Of a stretch of 64,000 nt of DNA, positions 26,428 through 35,288 are shown piece by piece. The position numbers were made by a program, and so were the translations under genes. The stretch covers positions 1 to 64,000 of the forward strand of contig JALENW010000012.1 in the NCBI GenBank assembly GCA_022766365.1. The letters are read 5' to 3'. The number at the start of each line of letters is the position of its first letter. The stretch's first letter is position 1. The notes beneath the pieces were generated by a model, which saw only the letters and a program-made list of their open reading frames with translations, made no database searches and was not told where the DNA came from. The DNA comes from Clostridiales bacterium. GTDB taxonomy: Bacteria > Bacillota > Clostridia > Peptostreptococcales > Anaerovoracaceae.

Positions 26428-27157
26428 AAATAAGTTTGTTGAGAATGAAGTAACTCAAGCCAATGCTGATGAAATAATAACAGAGGAAGAAGGATCTGAA
26501 ACTGAGAAAAATGAGATCAAAGTCGAAGCAAGTGGAATGACTGCTGAGGGAATCGGAACCGGCGGTCATGAGTATCCTTCTCATGAGAATGAGTATGAAG
26601 GGAAAACTCCGAAAGATGTGAAGAGAGGCGAATTTAAAGAGTGGATGAAAAGCATTATTATAGCGGCCTTTCTTGCAGTTATAATAATGCAACTTATCGT
26701 TCCTACTGTAGTAAGGGAACATTCAATGGAGCCAAGTTTTTACGGTGGGGATTATATCATAGTCAGCAAGATTTCATACAAAATCGCCGATCCTAAAAGG
26801 GGAGATGTGATAATATTCAAATCTGACATTCCAATCAACAATGAAGATCCATCCGGAAATAAAAAAATCCTGATAAAGAGAGTTATTGGACTGCCGGGAG
26901 ATATTATAAATATTCAGGATAATGAGGTAAACGTAAACGGGAAAGTATTGAATGAACCGTACATTAATGACGGGGGTACACCGGGTTACGTGAAGGACTA
27001 CACTGTACCGAAGGGTGAATATTTTGTGATGGGAGATAACAGGACAGTTAGCATTGACAGCAGGCGCAGTGAAGTAGGGCCTGTGGATAGAAACAGAATC
27101 GTGGGGAAGGCCATTGTGAGATTATATCCATTCAACAGTATTGAGATAATAAAATAG
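26417..27157 (+). CDS. lepB: Signal peptidase I with acidic N-terminal extension
   Basis: 246 residues. A 75-residue Glu-rich cytoplasmic extension precedes one membrane helix (SIIIAAFLAVIIMQLIVPTV). The catalytic Ser is in REHSMEPSF, the general-base Lys in ILIKRVIGLPGD, and the conserved GDNR box reads MGDNRTVSIDSR. It removes signal peptides of exported proteins outside the membrane. The start overlaps the pseudouridine synthase by 11 bp, with AAAGGGG upstream. A second, shorter paralogue follows after 38 bp. Confidence 0.95.
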   Translation: MENENKFVENEVTQANADEIITEEEGSETEKNEIKVEASGMTAEGIGTGGHEYPSHENEYEGKTPKDVKRGEFKEWMKSIIIAAFLAVIIMQLIVPTVVREHSMEPSFYGGDYIIVSKISYKIADPKRGDVIIFKSDIPINNEDPSGNKKILIKRVIGLPGDIINIQDNEVNVNGKVLNEPYINDGGTPGYVKDYTVPKGEYFVMGDNRTVSIDSRRSEVGPVDRNRIVGKAIVRLYPFNSIEIIK

Positions 27158-27195
27158 AACTTTAGGATGATGGGGTATGTATTGTAGGGATTTGT

Positions 27196-27717
27196 ATGAA
27201 GACTTTTGTGAAAGAGATTGCCATTGCAGCGGTTGTGAGTTTCATACTCATGCAGTTCGTGAGGCCTGTAAATGTTTCCGGCAGGTCCATGGAACCATCT
27301 TTGAGTTCAGGAGATGGTGTATTTGTCAGTCGTGTAGCATATAAGAGGACACCGCCGGAAAGGGGAGATATTGTGGTTTTTAAGTCCGGATTGAAGGACG
27401 ATAAGGGAAAGAACAAGTATCTCATCAAGAGAATCATAGCATTGCCCGGGGAGAAGATTAAGATTGAAGAGGGACGAGTTTTGGTGGACGGGAAAGAACT
27501 TGTTGATAATGTCAGTCTTGAGGGTATGGAAGGATATAATATGCCTGAGGTTATTGTGGAAAAAGGGCATTATTTCTGCGTTGGGGATAACAGGCTTCAT
27601 AGCACAGACAGCAGGTCTGCAAATGTGGGTACTGTTCCGATGAGCAAGATTCTTGGAAAGGTTGTGTACAGGTATATGCCTTTTGACAAAATGAAGGCGG
27701 TAAAAACAATGGTTTAA
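27196..27717 (+). CDS. lepB: Signal peptidase I, short paralogue
   Basis: 173 residues, the usual Gram-positive size, with the membrane helix right at the N-terminus. Catalytic Ser in SGRSMEPSL, Lys in YLIKRIIALPGE and the box VGDNRLHSTDSR are intact, so the enzyme should be active. It clearly descends from the same family as the upstream gene; tandem signal peptidases can differ in substrate choice. Start ATG has only a weak GGGATTT upstream, consistent with coupling to the upstream gene. Confidence 0.95.
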   Translation: MKTFVKEIAIAAVVSFILMQFVRPVNVSGRSMEPSLSSGDGVFVSRVAYKRTPPERGDIVVFKSGLKDDKGKNKYLIKRIIALPGEKIKIEEGRVLVDGKELVDNVSLEGMEGYNMPEVIVEKGHYFCVGDNRLHSTDSRSANVGTVPMSKILGKVVYRYMPFDKMKAVKTMV

Positions 27718-27771
27718 TTTAGGTGGTTTAAGAGCATGATTTATGCTTTGGTTTGATGTAAGGTTTGGGAA

Positions 27772-28218
27772 ATGAAGGTTTTAGCGAGCAATAGGAAGGC
27801 CAGACACGAGTACTTCATCGACGAGGTTTATGAGGCCGGTATTGTCCTGACAGGGACTGAGATTAAATCCATCAGGCAGGGTCGAGTTAGTATCAAGGAG
27901 GCCTATGGAAAGATAATAAACGGGGAAGTGATTATTCTCGGAATGAATGTGAGTCCTTATGAGCAAGGCAATAGATTCAATGTGGATCCTTTAAGACCAA
28001 GAAAGCTTCTCTTGCACAAGAGAGAAATCAACAAGCTGATAGGGCATTTGAAGGTAGGCGGGGTTACATTAGTTCCACTCAGGATTTATCTTAATGACAG
28101 GGGCAAGGCTAAGATGGAAATTGCCGTTGCCAGAGGTAAGAAGTTGTACGATAAGAGAGAATCCATTGCAAAAAGGGATGCGGATCGTAAGATGCAGAGA
28201 GCAATGACTAAAAGGTAG
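27772..28218 (+). CDS. smpB: SsrA-binding protein SmpB
   Basis: 148 residues, full length. The beta-barrel core includes ARHEYFIDEVYEAGIVLTGTE, IKSIRQGRVSIKEAYGKI and HKREINKLIG; the C-terminal KLYDKRESIAKRDADRK is the helix that enters the ribosomal decoding channel. It works with tmRNA in rescuing stalled ribosomes. No tmRNA gene was found directly downstream. ATG follows TTTGGGAA. Confidence 0.97.
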   Translation: MKVLASNRKARHEYFIDEVYEAGIVLTGTEIKSIRQGRVSIKEAYGKIINGEVIILGMNVSPYEQGNRFNVDPLRPRKLLLHKREINKLIGHLKVGGVTLVPLRIYLNDRGKAKMEIAVARGKKLYDKRESIAKRDADRKMQRAMTKR

Positions 28219-28317
28219 TGATTTGGGTTCCGCCTGTTTAATAAGATTGGAACGCATTTCTGCTGATTGACGCGGAAATTTGCTGTGAACAAATAGTTGA
28301 CATGGGCAAGATACACC

Positions 28318-28350
28318 GCCTTTGGTAATTAGCAAAGGCAGGTTTTAGAT
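28318..28350 (+). terminator. Terminator-like hairpin after smpB
   Basis: GCCTTTG (28318-28324) pairs with CAAAGGC (28333-28339); GGTTTTAG follows, and a longer run of seven Ts lies about 15 bp later. Confidence 0.55.
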
Positions 28351-28741
28351 GTTGGTTTTTTTCTGCAAGTATCGAATATAGAATTTATGACGCGGCTGAA
28401 ATCATTTCAATAAAAATAGAAGTAGAATTAATGGTGTGAAGGAGGGCATAGCTTTAATACGGATGACGGACATATCTCTGCTCTGTAGCGAAGGGTGAAG
28501 TGGTGCGTGTTAGTTATCGGAACTTTCGGCGCCTATAAATATTAGTATCCGGGCACAGACATGTATATAGGAGTTGATGCATAGGAATCTAATACCAAGG
28601 ATTGGGGACTGGATACGGTAGGTGTATGAGGAAAGCCCTATCTTTATATTCTCATAATGACATGTATAATAATTATAGAAAATTTATACCGGAGATAAAA
28701 AGTAAGATTGACAGACATAGAGTTGGATCAGGTATAAACAA
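28351..28741. other. Gene-free stretch between smpB and the phosphoribosyltransferase
   Basis: About 390 bp. All frames are broken by stops at about random density; a Shine-Dalgarno-like GAAGGAGGG at 28437-28445 is not followed by a useful frame. A 74-codon frame at 28602-28826 runs into the terminator and is not convincing. Because a strong plus-strand terminator follows (28742), the region may encode an unrecognised small RNA. Confidence 0.4.
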
Positions 28742-28796
28742 AATACCTGCAACATTATTTCCGTTATCGGAAGTCACGTTGCAGGTATTTTTATAT
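28742..28796 (+). terminator. Strong terminator with 12-bp stem
   Basis: AATACCTGCAAC (28742-28753) and GTTGCAGGTATT (28778-28789) pair perfectly; an inner TTCCG/CGGAA stem fills the loop and TTTTTATA follows. It closes a plus-strand transcript although no coding gene lies just upstream. Confidence 0.85.
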
Positions 28797-28822
28797 ACTG
28801 ACATCAAATTTCTTTATATGAT

Positions 28823-29377
28823 TTAGCTTTTAACGGATCCGTCCTTATTAAACAGAGGCAGTTCTTCAAGAAAGGTGATATCATTACGTCGTGCGGCATC
28901 TCCCTCTGCCAGCACACACATACGACCGACAATATTGCCACCAACTTTTTCCACAAGAGCCTCAAGGGAAGAAAGGGATTGACCGGTACTGATGACATCA
29001 TCTACTATGAGAACTCTCTTTCCGCAAATCAGATCCCGTTCTCTTTTACCAAGATACAAGGTTTGTATATAATCTGAAGTGATGGATTTAACTTCGATCT
29101 TAACTACATCTTCCATGTAAAGTTTTGTTTTCTTTCTAGCCACGACGTAGTCATTTGTATCGGCCTGTCTGGCCATCTCATATGCGAGAGGAATTCCCTT
29201 AGATTCAGCGGTGAGAATCACATCAAATTCCGGAGCTTTTTTAAGAAGGGCTTCGGCAGTCGCTTTAGTGATTTCCACATCTCCGAAAAGTATGAATGCT
29301 GCTATTGCAGTATCATCTGTAACAGGGAAGAGCTGTAGTTTTCTCTTGATGCCACAGATTTCCATTTCATAAAACAT
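28823..29377 (-). CDS. Purine phosphoribosyltransferase
   Basis: 184 residues. The PRPP-binding motif VLIVDDVISTGQS is near residue 122 and a substrate loop with AESKGIPLAYEMAR precedes it. It resembles adenine/xanthine phosphoribosyltransferases of clostridia and is placed 22 bp after an NCS2 purine permease, so it converts an imported purine base into its nucleotide. Whether adenine, xanthine or guanine is used is uncertain. AAAGGAG precedes ATG. Confidence 0.85.
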   Translation of the reverse strand: MFYEMEICGIKRKLQLFPVTDDTAIAAFILFGDVEITKATAEALLKKAPEFDVILTAESKGIPLAYEMARQADTNDYVVARKKTKLYMEDVVKIEVKSITSDYIQTLYLGKRERDLICGKRVLIVDDVISTGQSLSSLEALVEKVGGNIVGRMCVLAEGDAARRNDITFLEELPLFNKDGSVKS

Positions 29378-29399
29378 TTAAATCATCTCCTTTAAAATG

Positions 29400-30752
29400 C
29401 TAGGACAGCGTATAGAGTCTGATTGCAAACAACAAGGCTGCTACCCACATCACAGGAGGAATGTCCTTAACCTTTGCAGTGAGGACCTTAAGGATAACCC
29501 ATGTTAGTATTCCGAACATAATTCCGTTAGCAATTGAATAAGTGAATGGCATCATTATTACAGCCATGAATCCACCGAATACATCTGCGATATCACCCTC
29601 AAATGACATTCTCTTGATTGAACTCATCATCAGAAGACCGACCCAAACCAAGGCAGGAGTAGTTGCAAATGATGGAATTGCAAGAAAAACAGGTGCGAAG
29701 AAAAGGGAAATCAGAAAGAAACCTGCCGTTACAACAGAAGAAAGGCCTGTTCTGCCACCGTTGGCAACACCGGCACTCGACTCAACGTAAGACGTAACAG
29801 TTGAAGTTCCAAGGCAAGCCCCAAGAACTGTACCGCATGCATCAGCAAGCAAGGCGCCCTTTACTTTAGGCAAATGTCCTTTTTCATCAAGGAGATTCCC
29901 TTTTTCTGCAACACCTATCAATGTACCTACAGTATCGAATAGGTCAACGAAGAGAAATGAGAATACAATTACCAGGAAATTGATGATGTTACCGGAAATC
30001 CATGAAAAGTCAAACTCGAAAAGGTAAGGTGCAGTTGGGATAAAGCTTTTGCCTAGGCTGGGATATAGGGAGAAAGCTCCTGCGTCAGGATTAATCTGGT
30101 ACCAACCGGTAGCCTGAGCAATCATGCCGAGAACCCATGTAGCTAAAATTCCGATTAGAATATATCCGTGAACACGGTAATGATGAAGTACTGCAACGAT
30201 AATAAGTCCAACCATGGCAAGAACAAACTGCGGAGAGCTGACCTGACCGAGATCCACAAGCGTAGCCTGGCTTCCCGCAACTATTCCGGCTCCTTTAAGT
30301 CCGATTATAGCTATGAAAAGGCCAATTCCTGCAGTTATGCCGAATTTCAGATTGGAAGGCACATCGTTAACGAGCTTCTCTCTGAAATTGACAAGGGATA
30401 GTGCGATGAAAATTATACCTTCAAACAAGACTGCTGCCAATGCAATCTTCCATGGATCATTGATGCCTTTTTCGGCAAGTTCTCCACATACCGTAAACGC
30501 AAAATATGCATTTAGCCCCATACCGGAAGCAAGTGCTACAGGGTAGTTAGCAAAGAATGCCATAAACAAAGTAGCAATGCAGGCTGATACAGCGGTTGCG
30601 GTAAAAACTGCACCGCTGTCCATACCGGAAGCGGATAATATACTTGGGTTTACAGCTAAGATATAAACCATAGATAAGAAGGTTGTGGCTCCGGCAATAA
30701 ATTCAGTTTTGACATCCGTGCCGTGTTCCTTCAGTTTGAAAAACTGTTCCAT
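29400..30752 (-). CDS. NCS2-family purine permease (AzgA-like)
   Basis: About 450 residues with 12-14 helices. The start region FFKLKEHGTDVKTEFIAGAT and AVNPSILS are typical of the guanine/hypoxanthine/adenine permease branch; SFLFVDLFDTVGTLIGVAEK and SAGVANGGRTGLSSVVTA form the substrate-binding segments. ATG 30752 is chosen because AAGGAG stands 9 bp upstream; a longer frame to 30827 extends into the leader. It imports purine bases for the adjoining phosphoribosyltransferase. No purine riboswitch was recognised. Confidence 0.9.
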   Translation of the reverse strand: MEQFFKLKEHGTDVKTEFIAGATTFLSMVYILAVNPSILSASGMDSGAVFTATAVSACIATLFMAFFANYPVALASGMGLNAYFAFTVCGELAEKGINDPWKIALAAVLFEGIIFIALSLVNFREKLVNDVPSNLKFGITAGIGLFIAIIGLKGAGIVAGSQATLVDLGQVSSPQFVLAMVGLIIVAVLHHYRVHGYILIGILATWVLGMIAQATGWYQINPDAGAFSLYPSLGKSFIPTAPYLFEFDFSWISGNIINFLVIVFSFLFVDLFDTVGTLIGVAEKGNLLDEKGHLPKVKGALLADACGTVLGACLGTSTVTSYVESSAGVANGGRTGLSSVVTAGFFLISLFFAPVFLAIPSFATTPALVWVGLLMMSSIKRMSFEGDIADVFGGFMAVIMMPFTYSIANGIMFGILTWVILKVLTAKVKDIPPVMWVAALLFAIRLYTLS

Positions 30753-30837
30753 AATTATAACTCCTTCTAAATAATTAAATAGTTGCAATATAATTAAAAA
30801 TAAAAATTCAGTGGATACTTGCTCCACTTACATATTA

Positions 30838-30866
30838 ATTATATATTAGATGGCTTTAAAATGGAA
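30838..30866 (-). promoter_or_regulatory. Promoter of the purine permease operon
   Basis: TTCCAT (30861-30866) and TATAAT (30838-30843) with a 17-bp spacer on the minus strand. The leader includes a small hairpin AGTGGA/TCCACT (30810-30828). Confidence 0.5.
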
Positions 30867-30881
30867 TACCGAATAATTTCT

Positions 30882-30904
30882 ACTGTTATTTATATTTTAA
30901 CAGT
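30882..30904. promoter_or_regulatory. Inverted repeat in the divergent control region
   Basis: ACTGTTA (30882-30888) and TAACAGT (30898-30904) are perfect inverted copies 9 bp apart, upstream of the permease -35 box and of the divergent aminotransferase gene. A repressor or activator site is plausible; the regulator is unknown. Confidence 0.4.
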
Positions 30905-31019
30905 GGTAATCCGAGGTGAATTATGTTATGATTATACACAATACTTTACCTCTGTACAGTGATAAGGGTGATAGAACTGTATAGCAAAATAAAGATAAAT
31001 ACGAAGTAAGGAGGAAAAA

Positions 31020-32183
31020 ATGAAACATCGATTTATTGCTAAGCGATATTGGAAGGATCAGAGTACAGCTATGGGTCAGTCAGATGTGATGGCCAAATCA
31101 TTTGATGATGTAATAAATTTAAGTTTAGGAGATCCTGATCTTATTACTCATGATATCATAATCAACGGAGCCTTTGAAGATGCCAAAAAGGGGCATACCA
31201 AGTACACAGATTTTAGAGGGGATCCGGAGCTTAGAGAAGAAATTATCAAATTTTACAAGGAAGAGTACGACATGGACGTCAAGGATGAGGAGATCTTCGT
31301 ATCTGCTTCAGCCTGCCTTGGTATGTATCTTGCCCTTGAGGCAATTTTGGACGAAGGGGACGAGGTTATCATGCAGGCACCGTATTTTACCCCATATCCT
31401 CAGCAAGTTGAATTGGCAAGGGGTATTCCGGTGGAGTTGCCGACTTATGAGGAGGACGATTTTCAAATCAATACCGACAACCTGGAGGCACTGATAACTG
31501 AGAGAACTAAGGCATTGATTATTAATTCGCCAAGTAATCCTACAGGAAATGCGCTGACAGTTGAGAGCATGAAAAAAATTGCAGCAATTGCAGAGGCACA
31601 TGATCTCATAGTAATAGCAGATGACATATATACAGCTTTCAGTTATCAGAGGGAATTTGTTCCATTCGCCTCTCTTCCTAATATGAAGGAAAGAACAATA
31701 ATATTGAATTCTTTTTCTAAGAACTTCACTATGACCGGCTGGAGGGTAGGCAACATTATTGCTCCGGATTACATTATCCGGATTATACAACAAATTAACG
31801 AGAATGTGGTATTTACAGCGCCTTCGATCTCACAACGTGCAGGAATCTACGCTCTGAGGCACAGGAAAGAAATCCAGCCGCCTATGATTGAAGAATATAA
31901 GAAGAGAATGTTTTATGCGGCTGATAGGATTAATGAGATCCCTAAGCTATCTGTATTGACACCTCCTAAGGGCAGTTTCTATCTTTTCATGAACATCAGG
32001 AAAAGTGGCCTTTCAAGTGTGGAAGCGTGTGATTTGATTTTGAAGAAAGCACATGTGCTCATGCTTCCGGGTAACGCTTTCGGAGAGTGCGGTGAGGGAT
32101 TTGTGAGAATTGCATGCACCGTCAATGTGGATACTCTTAAAGAGGCCTTCGATCGAATCGAAAAAATTGAAGAATTTAAGTAA
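31020..32183 (+). CDS. Class I/II pyridoxal-phosphate aminotransferase
   Basis: A 387-residue fold-type I aminotransferase. SPSNPTGN is the cofactor-stacking region, the PLP lysine lies in NSFSKNFTMTGWRVG (K235 or so), and a C-terminal arginine occurs in GEGFVRIACTV. It transfers an amino group between an amino acid and a 2-oxoacid; substrate not deducible. AAGGAGG precedes ATG. The YjiH-type transporter starts 28 bp downstream and is probably co-transcribed, which suggests uptake and use of one amino acid. Confidence 0.9.
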   Translation: MKHRFIAKRYWKDQSTAMGQSDVMAKSFDDVINLSLGDPDLITHDIIINGAFEDAKKGHTKYTDFRGDPELREEIIKFYKEEYDMDVKDEEIFVSASACLGMYLALEAILDEGDEVIMQAPYFTPYPQQVELARGIPVELPTYEEDDFQINTDNLEALITERTKALIINSPSNPTGNALTVESMKKIAAIAEAHDLIVIADDIYTAFSYQREFVPFASLPNMKERTIILNSFSKNFTMTGWRVGNIIAPDYIIRIIQQINENVVFTAPSISQRAGIYALRHRKEIQPPMIEEYKKRMFYAADRINEIPKLSVLTPPKGSFYLFMNIRKSGLSSVEACDLILKKAHVLMLPGNAFGECGEGFVRIACTVNVDTLKEAFDRIEKIEEFK

Positions 32184-32211
32184 AAATAAAAGTAAAAGGA
32201 GCCATAATACA

Positions 32212-33600
32212 ATGGAAGAAAAAAATCTACACAATGAATTTGAAATGACTCCTGTGGCACCGAAGAATATATGGAAGTTTGTTATTGCTTCAGCAGTTGG
32301 AGTATTTCTCTTTTTGATTCCGGTACCAAAGGACAACACCTTTACAATTCCAATCGGTATTGTTATTGATTACGTTACAGGTTGGCTAAAGACAGATGCA
32401 ATCGACTGGTCTGTAATCGCTGTGATGATATTTACGACTGTTTCAGCTGTAGTAACTATCATTAATATGATTTTCAAGCCGAAATTTATAAGCGATCATG
32501 AGCCTTTGAAGAGGCTATTTACTCCGAAGCCGCTATATTTTGTAAGCAGAATTATAGGCCTTGTTGTGGTTTACATGGTATATTTTAAGGTCGGCCCTGA
32601 GATGATATACTCGGAAGCTACCGGAGGATCTATGATTGGGGTTGCCGCAACGCTGGTTTCCGTGATTTTGTGTATTGCTTTCACCATGCCTCTCCTTACA
32701 GACTTTGGGATTATGGAGTTTGTAGGCGTGCTGGTCAGAAAAGTCGTTAAACCATTGTTTACTGTTCCGGGAAGATCTGCAATTGACCTGATGACGTCAT
32801 GGCTTGGAACTTCCAACGCTGCGGCAATTCTTACAACCAGACAGTTTGAGACAGGTTATTACAGTGCCAGAGAAGCAGCAACGATTTCTTGTAATTTCTC
32901 CTTTGTTTCAATACCGTTTTGTTTTGTTATTGCCAAGTTAATCGGTGTGGACGAGAAGTTCAGTATATTCTATCTGATCAATCTCCTTTGCGGGATTGTA
33001 TTGGCTATGGTTGTATCAAGGATTCCGCCACTTTCAAGGATTCCTGACGAATATGATAAGATTGCAGGCAAACAGATAAATGAGGAGATCCCACAAGGAG
33101 TTTCGAAGATGAAGTGGGCTCTTAATCTTGCAGGTCATCGTGCGGCTGAAACCAATGGCAAGCATATGATACAGCAGGGTCTGCATGTTTATTCAAGCAT
33201 GTTCTTGGATCTTATCCCTATCGTTATGGCGTGGGGAACGATAGTGCTGATCCTTGTTGAATATACATCGATATTTGATATCATTTCCGTTCCGTTCGGA
33301 TGGTATTTGAATCTGTTTGGAATCGAGGGAGCACATGAAGTTGCACCTACTGCTATTGTGGGATTTACAGATATGTATATACCTCCACTTATGCTTGCAG
33401 ACTTCCCTGTTGAGAAGACTAGGTTTATAATGGGTGCCGTTTCACTTCTTCAGATAATTTACATGACAGAAGTTGGACTGATCGTAGTTAAGTCAAGGGT
33501 TCCGATAAATGTTTGGCAGTTGTTCCTTGTTTTCATTGAGAGGACAATCATCGCTATTCCGCTGGTAACACTTCTAACGAACCTTCTCGTTACGTTTTGA
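32212..33600 (+). CDS. YjiH-family membrane protein with nucleoside-transporter gate domain
   Basis: About 462 residues, some ten helices. The central part (TSWLGTSNAAAILTTRQF, followed by YYSAREAATISCNFSFVSI) is the Gate domain shared with concentrative nucleoside transporters and spore proteins SpoIIM-like/SpmAB. YjiH proteins are presumed small-molecule transporters. ATG at 32212 is supported by AAAAGGAG; a longer frame from 32110 would overlap the aminotransferase. The neighbour suggests an amino-acid-related substrate. Confidence 0.8.
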   Translation: MEEKNLHNEFEMTPVAPKNIWKFVIASAVGVFLFLIPVPKDNTFTIPIGIVIDYVTGWLKTDAIDWSVIAVMIFTTVSAVVTIINMIFKPKFISDHEPLKRLFTPKPLYFVSRIIGLVVVYMVYFKVGPEMIYSEATGGSMIGVAATLVSVILCIAFTMPLLTDFGIMEFVGVLVRKVVKPLFTVPGRSAIDLMTSWLGTSNAAAILTTRQFETGYYSAREAATISCNFSFVSIPFCFVIAKLIGVDEKFSIFYLINLLCGIVLAMVVSRIPPLSRIPDEYDKIAGKQINEEIPQGVSKMKWALNLAGHRAAETNGKHMIQQGLHVYSSMFLDLIPIVMAWGTIVLILVEYTSIFDIISVPFGWYLNLFGIEGAHEVAPTAIVGFTDMYIPPLMLADFPVEKTRFIMGAVSLLQIIYMTEVGLIVVKSRVPINVWQLFLVFIERTIIAIPLVTLLTNLLVTF

Positions 33601-33661
33601 CAAATAACTTCGGGTCGATATCTTGAAGGATATGTATCAAAGGAATGTATGAGGCTTAGAT

Positions 33662-34183
33662 ATGAACTTAAAACTGGTGAAAGGTGACATTAAATATAAA
33701 GAACAAATCATAGAAATGCTTGATGAATGGGTTGAATTTAATAAGCAAGATGGCACCAATCATTCGCCGTACGCTATATTTAAGAATGCATATAATGATT
33801 TTGATTACTATTTAGAAAATTTAGAGACAAAGGAACATTCAAATGGCCTGGTGCCGGATTCCACATTCTTTTTGTTAGATGAACAAAGGAATATAATTTT
33901 GGGAGCCGTCAATATTCGTCATTATTTAAACGAAAATTTGCTGAGATGTGGAGGTCATATAGGTGATGGAATACGGCCTTCAGAGAGAAGGAAAGGATTT
34001 GCAACTGAGATTATACGGTTGGCACTCATTGAATGTAAAAAGCTCGGAATAGAAAGAGTCCTTATAATTTGTGACAAGGATAATATAGGCTCGTCGAAAT
34101 CCATCCAAAAAAACGGCGGGATTTTAGAAAATGAAGTTCTAGAGGAAGGAAAACAGATTCAAAGATATTGGATCAATGTTTAA
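33662..34183 (+). CDS. GNAT-family N-acetyltransferase
   Basis: 173 residues. The acetyl-CoA binding segment reads GDGIRPSERRKGFATEIIRLAL (R/Q-x-x-G-x-G/A type), followed by ERVLIICDKDNIGSSKSIQKNG, the typical strand-helix end. It most resembles small-molecule acetyltransferases of Firmicutes. AT-rich relative to the neighbours and followed by its own terminator and a decayed ABC gene, so it may belong to an acquired patch. Substrate unknown. Confidence 0.85.
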   Translation: MNLKLVKGDIKYKEQIIEMLDEWVEFNKQDGTNHSPYAIFKNAYNDFDYYLENLETKEHSNGLVPDSTFFLLDEQRNIILGAVNIRHYLNENLLRCGGHIGDGIRPSERRKGFATEIIRLALIECKKLGIERVLIICDKDNIGSSKSIQKNGGILENEVLEEGKQIQRYWINV

Positions 34184-34240
34184 ACTTTTAGTATGGTATG
34201 TAACTATCGTTTTGTACATGTCAAGTAATTTAAAAGCAAT

Positions 34241-34303
34241 AAAAAGGCTTATTCAACAGATATTGGTAAATGTATCAATAGACGAGGATAAGCCTTTTTT
34301 TAA
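34241..34303 (+). terminator. Terminator after the acetyltransferase
   Basis: AAAAAGGCTTAT (34241-34252) pairs with ATAAGCCTTTTT, followed by further Ts (to 34301). The long loop contains a second small stem. Confidence 0.85.
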
Positions 34304-34561
34304 CATCTGCTGTTGGAATGTAACACGAGATTAAGTCAGAGCATGGGAACGGATGGCAGGAAGTTGTGGCTGTTTGCCTGCACCTTGATATGATATAGAG
34401 GAAATAGTTAAGGGGTGATTTTGCACAGTTACTCAATAGAAAAATAAAAACGTTTTAGAAAAGAAGATGACTTCATGACTTCGGTATGTGCGATTTAAAC
34501 TCTCTGTTGCATTAGTCGTATACATTATCGTTCTAACATACAAGTTATTAAATCATACTAT

Positions 34562-34885
34562 TCAGGAGAAAAACAAAGGATATTTATAGCAAGAGCAATG
34601 CTAAAAGATGCACCTATAATAATTTTGGATGAAGCTACTGCAAATATAGACCCGGAAAATGAAGATAAATTAAAAGAAGTCATAGAGTCCTTGACAAAGG
34701 ATAAGACAGTTATAATGATTGCACATAGACTAAAGACAATAAGAAGCGCAGATCAAATTTTAGTTTTAAAAGATGGAGAGATAGTAGAACATGGAACTCA
34801 TGATGAACTTAAAAAAAATAATGGACTAAACTCAGATTTAATCAATGCAAAAAGTAAGGCTGAATCGTGGAAATTGAATAACTAG
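34562..34885 (+). pseudogene. 3' remnant of an ABC exporter ATPase gene
   Basis: About 107 codons encode only the end of an ABC ATPase: a damaged signature (SGEKQRI, one Gly and the Leu missing), Walker B in IIILDEATANID, D-loop and the H-loop AHRLKTI, then VEHGTHDEL. Walker A and the membrane part are absent, and no start signal precedes it. The sequence resembles multidrug/peptide exporters. AT-rich codon use suggests acquired DNA that decayed. Confidence 0.8.
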
Positions 34886-35146
34886 CCGGAACTCAATTAT
34901 ATGGGAATAAATTTGTTCAACAACAGATAAATTCCATCAAAGAAGACTCACGGTATTTTATCAAGGCCTCTCATATAATTAATTATATCATCAGAACTAG
35001 TTCGTCGAGCGAAAGCGAAAGCGAAAGGAAAGATGAGCAATAAACCTCCACCAAGCCGAGCATGTGATCACTATTAATGTAAAGAACAAAGCATAATCAC
35101 AGATAGACATACTGAATCATTCCGTTTCCATAGGTAATAAAACAGC
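34886..35146. other. Non-coding stretch after the ABC remnant
   Basis: About 260 AT-rich bases without a gene, containing the hexamer repeat at 35009 and no recognised signal. Together with 34302-34561 it forms the flank of the decayed ABC gene. Confidence 0.5.
35009..35026. repeat. Three tandem GCGAAA hexamers
   Basis: GCGAAA is repeated three times in direct succession in a non-coding region. Its length may vary by slippage. No function is implied. Confidence 0.6.
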
Positions 35147-35195
35147 AAAAAGAGTATCCATTATCATTGGCACAAACCATTGTTAAGGATACTCT
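35147..35195 (-). terminator. Terminator of the EamA transporter gene
   Basis: AGAGTATCC (35151-35159) pairs with GGATACTCT (35187-35195), extended by an imperfect inner stem through CATTGG/CCATTG. On the minus strand the stem ends in TTTTTG. Confidence 0.7.
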
Positions 35196-35288
35196 CTTGG
35201 TTTTCATGTTTTAATATATGCAATTAGACTGATAACATTTTAATATGATTATGAAATTGAAGCCATCCTATTCCATAATTTGTTATGC

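Noticed and set aside
28500..28700. Decayed coding sequence (frame with WCVLVIGTFGAYKY)
   Set aside because: Stops occur at the density expected by chance, so coding origin is not supported.
28219..28822. tmRNA (ssrA) gene next to smpB
   Set aside because: Neither the conserved 5' acceptor/TTCGAC segment nor a 3' T-arm with CCA was found; no tag-peptide frame was seen.
28602..28826. 74-codon frame on the plus strand
   Set aside because: It reads through a strong terminator and lacks a ribosome binding site.
30780..30960. Purine riboswitch before the permease
   Set aside because: The conserved loop sequences of the purine aptamer are absent on the minus strand; only a small hairpin and an inverted repeat are seen.
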